Assembly (NCBI RefSeq): GCF_018798885.1
Contig: NZ_CP076361.1
Coordinates: 62,001 to 126,000 of the forward strand
Direction: 5' to 3'
Length of the DNA: 64,000 bases
Source of the DNA: Gemmobacter fulvus
GTDB taxonomy: Bacteria; Pseudomonadota; Alphaproteobacteria; Rhodobacterales; Rhodobacteraceae
The notes below the pieces were generated by a model. That model made no database searches. It worked only from the letters and a program-made list of their open reading frames with translations, and was not told the DNA's origin. Below, piece by piece: positions 49,634 through 57,729 of the stretch. How positions within the stretch are numbered: the first letter of the stretch is position 1; every line of letters starts with the position of its first letter. The position numbers and the translations under genes are program-made.

Positions 49634-50578
49634 ATGATGCTTTTGGCCTATCGGGCAGAGGGGGGCAGGATGCTGCCCGGCGCAAGCGTGCAGACGGCGC
49701 AATGGATCGACCTTGTGACGCCCGACGCAGAGGAGGCCGCACAGGTGGCCGCGCTGGGGCTGGAGGTGCCGAGCCTCGCCGACATGGAAGAGATCGAACT
49801 GTCGAACCGGCTCTATCACGAAGGCGGCGCGCATTACATGACCGTGGTGATGAGCGGCCAACGCGCCGATGGTGCGCGGATCACCGGCCCAGTCACCTTC
49901 ATCCTGTCGCCCGAGCGGCTGGTGACGGTGCGCCACCACACGCCGCGCCCGTTTGACACCTATCCGCCGCGCGCGGGCAAGATGGGGGCGGGCTGCGCCA
50001 CCCCGGCGGCGGTGTTTCTGGGCCTGATCGAGGAAATCATCGGGCGGCAGGCCGATCATCTGGAAGAAACCGGCCGTGGGCTCGATACCGTGACGACCAC
50101 GATCTACACCGCCGATCCGACCCGCCGCACGCCGGAGCGGCTGCAAGTCACGCTGCAACGGGTGGGCCGCGAGGGCGAGATGCTGGGCAAGGTGCGGCTG
50201 GCGCTGATGACGCTGGCGCGGGCGGTCAGCTTCTTTCAGCAATTGCCGGCGGCGGCGGATCATACCGCCCTTGTGGCTGGTTTGCAGCGCGACATGCAGG
50301 CGCTGGAGGTTCATGCCGATTTTCTGGCGTCGCGGGTGGCGCTGGCCTCGGATGCGACGCTGGGCATGATTGATCTGGACCAGAATACCACCGTGCGCAT
50401 CGTGTCGGTGGTGGCGGTGCTGTTCCTGCCGCCGACGCTGATCGCGTCGATCTACGGCATGAACTTTGCGCATATGCCGGAACTGGCACAGAGCTGGGGT
50501 TATCCGGCGGCGCTGCTGGCGATGGTGGCGAGTGCGGTGCTGACCTGGACCTATTTCAAATGGCGGCGGTGGCTGTGA
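49634..50578 (+). CDS. CorA-family divalent metal transporter
   Basis: A 314-residue CorA-type channel. A long cytoplasmic N-terminal domain (1-245) precedes two C-terminal transmembrane helices (about 256-276 and 288-307), and the GMN selectivity motif reads YGMNF between them. Such pentamers conduct Mg2+, Co2+ or, in the ZntB branch, Zn2+. ATG codons at 49634 and 49637 are both usable, after RBS ggggcgg. The stop overlaps the phnM ATG (TGATG). Confidence 0.91.
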   Translation: MMLLAYRAEGGRMLPGASVQTAQWIDLVTPDAEEAAQVAALGLEVPSLADMEEIELSNRLYHEGGAHYMTVVMSGQRADGARITGPVTFILSPERLVTVRHHTPRPFDTYPPRAGKMGAGCATPAAVFLGLIEEIIGRQADHLEETGRGLDTVTTTIYTADPTRRTPERLQVTLQRVGREGEMLGKVRLALMTLARAVSFFQQLPAAADHTALVAGLQRDMQALEVHADFLASRVALASDATLGMIDLDQNTTVRIVSVVAVLFLPPTLIASIYGMNFAHMPELAQSWGYPAALLAMVASAVLTWTYFKWRRWL

Positions 50579-51711
50579 TGATCTTTGCCAATGCCGACCT
50601 GGTGCTGCCCGAAACGGTGCTGCGCGGCGCGCTGACAGTCGAGGCCGGGCGCATCACCGACATCCGCGCCGGGGCGGATGTGCCCGCAGGGGCGCTGGAT
50701 TGCGGCGGCGATCTGCTGATGCCGGGGTTGATCGAGCTGCATACCGACAATCTGGAGCGCCATATCGAGCCCCGCCCCAAGGTCGGCTGGCCGCATGAGG
50801 TGGCCATTCTGGCCCATGATGCCGAGCTGGCGGGCTGCGGCATCACGACGGTGTTCGATGCGCTGCGCGTCGGATCGATCCCGTCGCGGACCAAGGGCAA
50901 TTACGGCGAATATGCCCGTGCGCTGGCCGACGAGATTTTAGGCCTGCGCGCGTCAGGGGTGCTGAAGATCAGCCATTACCTGCATCTGCGCGCCGAGATC
51001 TGTTCGGAAACGCTTGAGGCAGAGCTGGACAAATTCGGCCCGCAGGATCGGGTTGGCATCGTCAGCCTGATGGATCACACGCCGGGGCAGCGGCAGTTCC
51101 GCGATCTGACGCAGCTGCGCCATTACCTGATGGACAAATATGGCTTTACCGAAGCCGAGTTTGCGGCGCATGTCGCCGACCGGCGCGCCCTGTCGGCCCG
51201 TGTCGGGGCGCTGCATGAGGCGGCGGCAGTGGCGGCGGCACGGCGCATGGGCGCGCATATCGCCAGCCATGATGACACGCTGGCGGCGGATGTGGCGCAA
51301 TCGGCGGCGCATGGTGCGGGCTTTGCCGAATTTCCGACGACACTGGAGGCCGCCGCCGCCTGTCAGGCGCAGGGCATTGCGGTGATGATGGGCGCGCCCA
51401 ATCTGATCCGGGGCGGATCCCATTCCGGCAATGTGGCGGCGGCGGCGCTGGCCGAGGCGGGGCTGCTCGACATCTTGTCGTCGGATTACATTCCGGCGGC
51501 GCTGCTGCAGGCGGCGCTGCGGCTGGGCACGCTGTGGGGGGATCTGTCGCGGGGCGTGGCGACGGTGACGGCGGCCCCCGCTGCGGCGGTCGGGCTGGCG
51601 GATCGCGGGCGGCTGGCGCCGGGCCTGCGCGCCGATCTGATCCGCGTGGCACGGCATGGCGATACGCCGCTGATGCGCGGCACCTGGGTTCTGGGGGCGC
51701 GCGTCGCCTGA
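50578..51711 (+). CDS. phnM: Ribose-1-methylphosphonate 5-triphosphate diphosphatase (PhnM)
   Basis: A 377-residue amidohydrolase-superfamily enzyme that removes pyrophosphate from alpha-D-ribose 1-methylphosphonate 5-triphosphate in the C-P lyase pathway. The metal motif is ELHTDNLERH (about 62-71), with DHTPGQRQ, SHDDT and the C-terminal SSDYIP following. The family-specific HSGNVAAAALAEAGLLD fragment (core HSGNVAA) is present. Translation is coupled to the CorA-like gene. No other phn gene is visible, so either the rest of the C-P lyase locus is elsewhere or the protein works alone on a related substrate. Confidence 0.9.
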   Translation: MIFANADLVLPETVLRGALTVEAGRITDIRAGADVPAGALDCGGDLLMPGLIELHTDNLERHIEPRPKVGWPHEVAILAHDAELAGCGITTVFDALRVGSIPSRTKGNYGEYARALADEILGLRASGVLKISHYLHLRAEICSETLEAELDKFGPQDRVGIVSLMDHTPGQRQFRDLTQLRHYLMDKYGFTEAEFAAHVADRRALSARVGALHEAAAVAAARRMGAHIASHDDTLAADVAQSAAHGAGFAEFPTTLEAAAACQAQGIAVMMGAPNLIRGGSHSGNVAAAALAEAGLLDILSSDYIPAALLQAALRLGTLWGDLSRGVATVTAAPAAAVGLADRGRLAPGLRADLIRVARHGDTPLMRGTWVLGARVA

Positions 51712-51778
51712 TCCGATGTCGCGGCCAGACATGCGGCTGTCATCCGCGCCGCCTAGCCTGACCGGAAAGGAGACCCCC

Positions 51779-52714
51779 ATGACTCAGCACCTGCCTGCCT
51801 TCACCGCCCCCGGCCGCTTCTGGCGCGGCAATCTGCACACCCATTCCACCCGCTCGGACGGGGTATTGCCGCCCGAAGAGGTGTGCCGCCGCTATCGGGC
51901 GGAGGGCTATGATTTTCTGGCGCTGACCGATCATTTCGTGGGGCAATACGGCTATCCGATCGTCGATACCGTGCCGTTCCGCACGCCCGGCTTCACCACC
52001 ATCCTCGGGGCCGAGCTGCATTCCGGCCCGATGCAGAATGGCGAGCTGTGGCATATTCTGGCCGTCGGCCTGCCCGCGGATTTCGCGCCGGGCAATGCGC
52101 CGGATTTCGGCGTGCATCCGGGCATGGAAACCGGGCCCGAGATTGCAGCGCGGGCCGTGGCGGCGGGGGCCTTTGTTGCCATCGCCCATCCGCAATGGTC
52201 GGGGCTGACGCTGGCCGATGCGCGCAGCGTGACCGCCGCCCATGCGGTCGAGGTCTATAACCACGGCTGCGCGGCGGGTTGCGACCGGCCTGACGGCTTT
52301 GCCATTGCCGACCTGCTGCTGACCGAAGGCCGCAGCCTGAGCCTGATTGCCACCGATGACGCGCATTTCAGCGAACCGGATCATTTCGGCGGCTGGGTGA
52401 TGGTGAAAGCCACCGAAAACACGCCCGAGGCGCTGCTGGCCAGCCTGAAGGCCGGGCTGTTCTATTCCAGCCAGGGGCCGGAACTGCGCGATGTGACCGT
52501 GCTGCCGGATCGGGTGATCGTGGAAAGCTCTGCCGTGGCCTCGGTCATCGTGCAGGGGGCGGGCACGGCGGCCAAGGGCGTGCATGGAGCCTCGATGACA
52601 CGGACCGAAGTGCCGCTGAACCGTCTGGCACAATCGCCCTGGCTGCGGATCACGGTGATTGATGCGGCGGGGCGGCGGGCCTGGTCGAACCCGGTGCGCC
52701 GCGATCAGGGATGA
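51779..52714 (+). CDS. PHP-domain metallohydrolase (CehA/McbA-like)
   Basis: A 311-residue phosphoesterase/hydrolase of the polymerase-and-histidinol-phosphatase fold. Metal ligands appear in NLHTHSTRSDG (about 19-29), ALTDH (about 52-56), GAELHSG, AHPQWSG and TDDAHFSEPDH. The C-terminal 70 residues are an extra beta domain typical of the CehA/McbA group. RBS ggaaaggag precedes the ATG. It lies 67 bp after phnM. PHP phosphodiesterases that process cyclic ribose phosphates are known (PhnPP), so a role in phosphonate-derived sugar phosphate processing is possible but unproven. Confidence 0.85.
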   Translation: MTQHLPAFTAPGRFWRGNLHTHSTRSDGVLPPEEVCRRYRAEGYDFLALTDHFVGQYGYPIVDTVPFRTPGFTTILGAELHSGPMQNGELWHILAVGLPADFAPGNAPDFGVHPGMETGPEIAARAVAAGAFVAIAHPQWSGLTLADARSVTAAHAVEVYNHGCAAGCDRPDGFAIADLLLTEGRSLSLIATDDAHFSEPDHFGGWVMVKATENTPEALLASLKAGLFYSSQGPELRDVTVLPDRVIVESSAVASVIVQGAGTAAKGVHGASMTRTEVPLNRLAQSPWLRITVIDAAGRRAWSNPVRRDQG

Positions 52715-53403
52715 TCGGGGTCGGTATCGACAAGGCGCAGATAGGGCCGGGCGGCGGGGCTGGGCTTGACCCGGAACTCCGGCGCCGGGCTTTCGGCAAA
52801 ACTGGCCAACCGCGCCCGGGCGTGGGGCACTGCGCGCAGATGCGACGGCAGCACCGGGTCGGCGCGCAGATGCCGGATCATCATTCGGCCCGCGGGTGGT
52901 GCGGACAGCGGCGGCAGGGCAAGGCAGCCCAGGCTCATCGCGCTACGCGTCTCGTCCCGGCGCAGGGGCAGCAGCAGCATCCGCGCCAGCAGGGCCGGGC
53001 GGCCCGGCCCGGCCTCTGCCTCAAGCTGCATGTCCAGAATGGCGGGGCGCTGCACCATCTGGTCCAGCGCATCGGCCAGCCGGGGCCAGGCCAGCGGATC
53101 GAACAGTGCCGACAGCGGCATGCCGCGTGCATCCATGCCCAGAAAATCGGTGAAATTCATGCCTGCAATGCGCAGCCGCCCGATGCCCGGCGTATTATGC
53201 TCGATCAGAAAAGCCCCGGTCAGCGCGCCCTTGATGCCACGCGGGTCGATGTCGGCGCGGCTGGGCAGGGTATCGCCCTGCCGCAACGCCTCCCAATAAC
53301 CGCGCACTTCCTGGATCATGGCATGACGCGCGAAGGCCTGCGGCGGTTCGGATCCCGCACCACCCTTGCCGCCCGTGCCACCGCCGAACCCGATGCCCGC
53401 CAT
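52705..53403 (-). CDS. PAS_5-type PAS-domain protein
   Basis: A 232-residue protein with a single PAS-like module at about 28-160 of the PF07310 kind, seen from MIQEVRGYWEAL through GMNFTDFLGMDARGMPLSALF. The N terminus is Gly-rich (GFGGGTGGKGGAG) and the C terminus disordered and Pro/Arg-rich. No output domain is attached. Such stand-alone proteins are common and unexplained in alphaproteobacteria. The start at 53403 has RBS gacagga; an extension to 53535 is possible but lacks support. The end overlaps the convergent PHP gene by 10 bp. Confidence 0.78.
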   Translation of the reverse strand: MAGIGFGGGTGGKGGAGSEPPQAFARHAMIQEVRGYWEALRQGDTLPSRADIDPRGIKGALTGAFLIEHNTPGIGRLRIAGMNFTDFLGMDARGMPLSALFDPLAWPRLADALDQMVQRPAILDMQLEAEAGPGRPALLARMLLLPLRRDETRSAMSLGCLALPPLSAPPAGRMMIRHLRADPVLPSHLRAVPHARARLASFAESPAPEFRVKPSPAARPYLRLVDTDPDHP

Positions 53404-53654
53404 TGTCCTGTCCCCACCCAAGATCGCCCGCAGCCCCGTGATGCCGTTGCCTCTGCGACCGGGATACGCCATGCTTCGGGCGGATCTGACGGGGCGTTTC
53501 AGCAGGATCGGGCTGAGCAAATCATGATTACCCAAAAGTTAACATACAGGAAATTGCCCGGCTTCGGGGCAGAATCTTGTCGGATGGTAAATTCAGGCAG
53601 GGTAGGCAGAAAATGGCCTTTTGCCCGTGCCATAACAGAAAGCAGGATCGTCGC

Positions 53655-54548
53655 ATGACCGTTTCAATGACCGGATTCGCCGCGCGCAAAGGACAAGGCG
53701 CGGGGATCAGCTGGGCCTGGGATCTGCGCGCGGTCAATGGCAAGGGGCTGGACCTGCGGCTGCGCGTGCCCGACTGGATCGACGGGCTGGAACTGGCGCT
53801 GCGCAACGAACTGGGCCGCGCCCTGAGCCGGGGCAATGTGAACCTGACCCTGCGTGTCAGCCGCGATCTGGCCGAGGGCAGCGAGGCGCTGCGGCTGAAC
53901 CTTGCCGCCCTGCGCGCGGTGCTGACGGCTCTGGGCACGGTCGAGACGGTGGCGATGGAAACCGGGGTGACGCTGAAACAGGCGACGCAGGCCGATGTGC
54001 TGGCCTTTCGCGGTGTGATCGAGGCGGGCACGGCGGATGAGGATACCGCGCCGCTGCGCGCGGCCCTTCTGGCCGATCTGACGGGGCTTCTTGCCGAGTT
54101 CAACGCGATGCGCGCAGCGGAAGGCGCGGCGCTGCAGGGGGTCATCACCGCGCAGCTGGATCAGATCGACGCGCTGACCCAGGCCGCCACAGCGCAGGTG
54201 GTCACGCGTAAGGCTACACAGACCGAATTGCTGCACGAGGCGGTGGCGCGGATCCTGAGCGCGACCGACGCCGATCCGGCCCGCCTTGCGCAAGAGCTGG
54301 CGCTGCTGGCGGTGAAAACCGATGTGACCGAAGAGCTGGATCGCCTGCGTGCCCATGTCGCCGCCGCCCGCAGCCTGTTGGCAGAGCCGGGGCCGGTGGG
54401 CCGCAAGTTCGATTTCCTGATGCAGGAATTCATGCGCGAGGCCAATACGCTCTGTTCCAAGGCGCAGGATCTGGCGCTGACCCGCATCGGGCTTGACCTC
54501 AAGACAGTGATCGACCAGATGCGGGAACAGGTTCAGAACGTGGAATGA
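53655..54548 (+). CDS. yicC: YicC-family endoribonuclease
   Basis: A 297-residue YicC/YloC-family protein; members have endoribonuclease activity and affect stress responses. The N-terminal domain starts [13 protein letters not shown] and carries the conserved [11 protein letters not shown]. The C-terminal DUF1732-like domain carries [20 protein letters not shown], quoted by its core [13 protein letters not shown]. It is translationally coupled to gmk (ATGA). The ATG at 53655 matches the family N terminus. Confidence 0.93.
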   Translation: MTVSMTGFAARKGQGAGISWAWDLRAVNGKGLDLRLRVPDWIDGLELALRNELGRALSRGNVNLTLRVSRDLAEGSEALRLNLAALRAVLTALGTVETVAMETGVTLKQATQADVLAFRGVIEAGTADEDTAPLRAALLADLTGLLAEFNAMRAAEGAALQGVITAQLDQIDALTQAATAQVVTRKATQTELLHEAVARILSATDADPARLAQELALLAVKTDVTEELDRLRAHVAAARSLLAEPGPVGRKFDFLMQEFMREANTLCSKAQDLALTRIGLDLKTVIDQMREQVQNVE

Positions 54549-55186
54549 CCATGACGCGCAAGGGTTTGCTGCTTATCCTCTCGTCGCCCTCAGGGGCGGG
54601 AAAATCGACATTGGCAAAAAAGCTGATGACCTGGGATCCGACATTGCGCTTCAGCGTTTCGGCCACCACCCGGTCGCCGCGCCCGGGCGAAACTGACGGG
54701 CAGGATTATTTTTTCCGTTCGCGCCCGGAATTCGAGGCGATGGTGGCGGCGGGCGAGATGCTGGAACATGCCGAGGTCTTTGGCAATTTCTACGGCTCGC
54801 CCAAAGGCCCGGTGGAGGCCGCGATGGCCGAGGGCCGCGACACGCTGTTCGACATCGACTGGCAGGGCGGTCAGCAGATCCGCAATTCGGCGCTGGGGCG
54901 CGATGTGGTGTCGATCTTTGTGCTGCCGCCGTCGATTGCGGAACTGGATCGCCGGTTGCGCACACGCGGGCAGGACAGTGACGAGGTGATCGCAGGCCGC
55001 ATGGCGAAAAGCCGCGACGAGATCAGCCATTGGGCGGAATACGACTATGTTCTGGTGAACACCGATCTGGACCAGACCTTTGACGAGCTGGTCACGATCC
55101 TGCGCGCCGAACGGATGCGCCGCGACCGCCAGCCGGGGCTGGCTGGCTTTGTGCGCGGGTTGAACGGGGAGTTTGAAGCCAGATGA
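54545..55186 (+). CDS. gmk: Guanylate kinase
   Basis: Phosphorylates GMP to GDP with ATP. The 213-residue length fits the family. The P loop is [10 protein letters not shown] (about 13-22), the GMP-binding segment is [17 protein letters not shown] (about 41-57) and the [11 protein letters not shown] Walker-B-like strand follows. The ATG at 54545 overlaps the yicC stop; a second ATG at 54551 is equally placed. The yicC-gmk pairing is usual. Confidence 0.96.
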   Translation: MTMTRKGLLLILSSPSGAGKSTLAKKLMTWDPTLRFSVSATTRSPRPGETDGQDYFFRSRPEFEAMVAAGEMLEHAEVFGNFYGSPKGPVEAAMAEGRDTLFDIDWQGGQQIRNSALGRDVVSIFVLPPSIAELDRRLRTRGQDSDEVIAGRMAKSRDEISHWAEYDYVLVNTDLDQTFDELVTILRAERMRRDRQPGLAGFVRGLNGEFEAR

Positions 55187-55701
55187 TCTATGCGCTGGAC
55201 GGGATTGCGCCGCAGCTGGATGCGACGGCCTGGGTGGCCGCCGATGCCAATCTGATCGGTCGTGTGGTGCTGGAGGCGGGGGCGAGCGTGTGGTTCGGCG
55301 CCACCCTGCGCGGCGACAATGAGGAGATCCGGGTGGGCGCGGGCAGCAATGTGCAGGAAAATTGCGTGCTGCATACCGATATGGGGTATCCGCTGGTGAT
55401 CGGGGCCAATTGCACCATTGGCCACAAGGCGCTGCTGCATGGCTGCACGATTGGCGAAGGCACGCTGATCGGCATGGGGGCGATGGTGATGAATGGTGCC
55501 AGGGTCGGGCGCGGTTGCCTGATCGGTGCGGGCGCGCTGATCACCGAAGGCAAGGAGATCCCTGATGGCAGCCTGGTGATGGGCAGCCCCGGCAAGGTGA
55601 TGCGCAGTCTGGATGCCGAGGCGCAGGCGCGCTTGCTGGCATCCGCCGCGGGTTACCGCGCCAATGCGGCACGGTTCCGGGCGGGGCTGGTGGCGCTGTG
55701 A
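55183..55701 (+). CDS. Gamma-carbonic-anhydrase-like protein
   Basis: A 172-residue left-handed beta-helix protein of the YrdA/PaaY type. Hexapeptide turns run from about 15 to 140. The zinc-binding histidines are likely those in [17 protein letters not shown] (H at about 84 and 89). The final helix packs the trimer. Activity as carbonic anhydrase is not always present in this family. It is translationally coupled to gmk (ATGA). It is followed by a hairpin-plus-tail repeat and a decayed region. Confidence 0.9.
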   Translation: MIYALDGIAPQLDATAWVAADANLIGRVVLEAGASVWFGATLRGDNEEIRVGAGSNVQENCVLHTDMGYPLVIGANCTIGHKALLHGCTIGEGTLIGMGAMVMNGARVGRGCLIGAGALITEGKEIPDGSLVMGSPGKVMRSLDAEAQARLLASAAGYRANAARFRAGLVAL

Positions 55702-55706
55702 GGCAA

Positions 55707-55770
55707 GGCCGGGGGGCTGTCTGCCCCCCGGACCCCCCGAGGATATTTGCGCCAAGATGAATGGGGGCAG
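55707..55770. repeat. Hairpin-plus-tail repeat, copy 1
   Basis: A GC hairpin (ggggggc / gccccccgg) is followed by a conserved tail of the form CCGA-GGATATTTGCGCCAAGATGAAT and a G run. It resembles a second copy at 62704-62762. It begins right after the gamma-CA stop and may act as a transcription end or small mobile repeat. Confidence 0.6.
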
Positions 55771-55775
55771 TTGCT

Positions 55776-56424
55776 GAGGATCCCGGGGAGTTGCAGGTTG
55801 CAGTTTTTGGGCGCGATGTCATGGTCGGCTTGGCGCATCACGCCGGGGGCCGGATCGTTCCACAGCACATTGTGCAGGCGGTGTGCGGCGTCATCGGGGC
55901 AGATCACCATTCCGACGTCACCGCCATGGTGCAGGCTGACCCATGTGGCGCCCGAAGCGGTGTTGAGCAGCGGCCTGGTCGGGCACGGCGTCGGAGCCGC
56001 TGTCGAGGGGATCGCGCCCGCACACCGCCGGGGCCGTGAGTTCCCCCGAGCGGACCATTTCGGTAAACATCAGTTCGGCCTTGTGGCGGTTGCCGATACT
56101 GATCCGGCATAGCCCTGAAGCGCGATCCGTTCCTGCGTCAGATCCGGCCAGCGGTGCAGCTGGGCAGTGTGGGGAAGAGATTTTTATCGCAATGTCGGTC
56201 TTTGAGGTGTTTTCCCGGTCATCCGAGAGGGCTCCCCAGCGGAACGGGCCGGCGCCCTTGCAGAGCAGCGGGCGGAGACAGGTGGGCATGAAGCCGGGGC
56301 AGGCGGAGGCGGTCTCCAGTCCTTCGTTTTGCGCCAAGTTTATGCGGCCAGACGCTGACGCAGTGGCACTCCAGAACGCGAGCATGGCCGATTGTGCCAG
56401 CAGCGTCTCATCGGTCTTCAGTTC
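55776..56424 (-). pseudogene. hutU: Decayed urocanate hydratase gene (hutU)
   Basis: The minus strand carries recognisable urocanase pieces in shifting frames. ELKTDETLLAQS (56424-56389) matches the N-terminal third. CPGFMPTCLRPLLCKGAGPFRW (core LRPLLCKGAGPFRW, about 56300-56235) and [24 protein letters not shown] (core [17 protein letters not shown], about 56107-56030) match the C-terminal half. [16 protein letters not shown] and a C terminus ending NLQLPGIL (ending 55776) follow in another frame. The normal DHLDSGS...GSDAVSDWPLLN region is collapsed by deletion, with a frameshift near 55975 and others near 56150-56220. In-frame length would be far below the usual 550 or more residues. No other hut gene is in the window. 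Confidence 0.75.
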
Positions 56425-56758
56425 TTTCGCCGGGGTGACCGGGTGCCGCCGGGCAGGATGCAGTCGGTCGCGAGCTCTGCGGATTCAATGCCGCGACGGT
56501 CGAGCCACAGGCCCCCGTCAGCCTTTCGTTCGAGCTAGGAGGCAAAAAATAAAGACATTATTTTTCATTGGGCTGAGCAACGTTGTTGATTTGTTGTCAT
56601 GTTCGGCCTCGGGCGCGCTGATCATTGCTACCCTATGGCCAAGGGGGCCATTTCACCGGTGATCCGGGCGCAGATCAAGAGGGGCTGCATGCGCTATGGC
56701 TGTTGCAGGTGCAGGCAGAGCCGTCGGTGGATGTCGCCGCGCAGTTGGGGCGCGGCCA
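56425..56758. other. 334-bp gap with no gene recognised
   Basis: Between the hutU remains and the LysR gene I see no frame with a credible RBS and start. It contains an orphan Shine-Dalgarno-like aggagg (56537-56542), an AT-rich hairpin (aaaaataa / ttattttt, about 56545-56565) and short frames lacking recognisable homology. It is probably decayed or rearranged sequence. Confidence 0.6.
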
Positions 56759-57628
56759 TCAAGCCTGCCCGGTGCCCGTCCGTCCGGCGAGGCGGCGTTG
56801 CACGATGCGCGTCAGCCTGCGGTGGATCGGCGCGATGCGGTGGCGCAGGTGCATCGCGGCATAGACCGGCTGGCGCAGCACCGGCGCATCCTCGACCCGG
56901 CGGAACCGACCGCCGCCGATCAGGCTGTCGGCGGTTTTCTCCAGCACATAGCCCGCACCGCCCATGGCAGTCAGCAGCGCCGCCACCGTGCCGCTTTGCC
57001 CGACCGAGATGGCCGAGGCGGCCAGATCGGGCGTGACAGCGCGGTGCATCGCCTCGAAGGCGGGCGAGAAATGCGCAAAGATGAAACTGTCGGGCGCGAC
57101 ATCGGCCAGCCGGTCCGCCTCGGATGAAATCATGTGATAGGGCACATCGCCCACGGTTTCAAAATGCAGATCCGGGTGCGGCTTGGGCGAAAACATCACC
57201 GCGAAATCCTGCACCCCGGTCAACAGATCGGCGCACATCTGGTTGGAATAATCCGGCTCGATGTAAAAGGCGGCATCCGGCAGGGCGCGGCGGAAATCGG
57301 CCACCCAATCACCGATATGCTGGGCCGCCAGATCGTTCTGGATGCCCAGCCGGATCAGATGGGCGGCGCGGTCCGGCACCTGGATCCGCCGCTTCGCCTC
57401 GTGCCATTCATGGCGCAGGGAGCGGGCATGGGCATCGAAGCGCCGCCCCTCCATCGTCAGATCGGTGCCTGCGCGTGACCGGGTGAAGAGCTTGGCCCCC
57501 AAGGCCGCCTCCAGCGCCGCAATCCGGCCCGAAACGGTGCTTTGCGTCAGGTTCAGCCGTTCCGCCGTGCGGTTGAAGCTGCGGGTCTCGACCAGATCGA
57601 GAAAGGTTTCCAGAAGTTCGATCTGCAT
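56759..57628 (-). CDS. LysR-family transcriptional regulator
   Basis: A 289-residue LysR regulator. The winged helix-turn-helix (1-60) begins MQIELLETFLDLVE and contains RTAERLNLTQSTVSGRIAALE, quoted by its core LNLTQSTVSGRIAALE. The effector-binding domain follows from about 90. It is divergent from the first FAD-dependent dehydrogenase with 101 bp between starts and a clear LysR box in between (57639-57655). It probably controls the downstream demethylation operon and itself. Confidence 0.93.
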   Translation of the reverse strand: MQIELLETFLDLVETRSFNRTAERLNLTQSTVSGRIAALEAALGAKLFTRSRAGTDLTMEGRRFDAHARSLRHEWHEAKRRIQVPDRAAHLIRLGIQNDLAAQHIGDWVADFRRALPDAAFYIEPDYSNQMCADLLTGVQDFAVMFSPKPHPDLHFETVGDVPYHMISSEADRLADVAPDSFIFAHFSPAFEAMHRAVTPDLAASAISVGQSGTVAALLTAMGGAGYVLEKTADSLIGGGRFRRVEDAPVLRQPVYAAMHLRHRIAPIHRRLTRIVQRRLAGRTGTGQA

Positions 57629-57638
57629 GGCGGCTCCT

Positions 57639-57655
57639 GATCGGAATTACCGATC
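57639..57655. promoter_or_regulatory. LysR-type operator (T-N11-A palindrome)
   Basis: GATCGGAATTACCGATC is a perfect 6+6 inverted repeat around a 5-bp core, containing T-N11-A (T57641 to A57653). It lies 11 bp upstream of the LysR start and about 75 bp upstream of the divergent dehydrogenase ATG. Confidence 0.75.
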
Positions 57656-57729
57656 AATAGCGCGATCTGCGCCGAATTGAAAGCTGCCGCGCGGTGGCGG
57701 ATAGTGACAGGCAGGAACAGGGGGCATTC

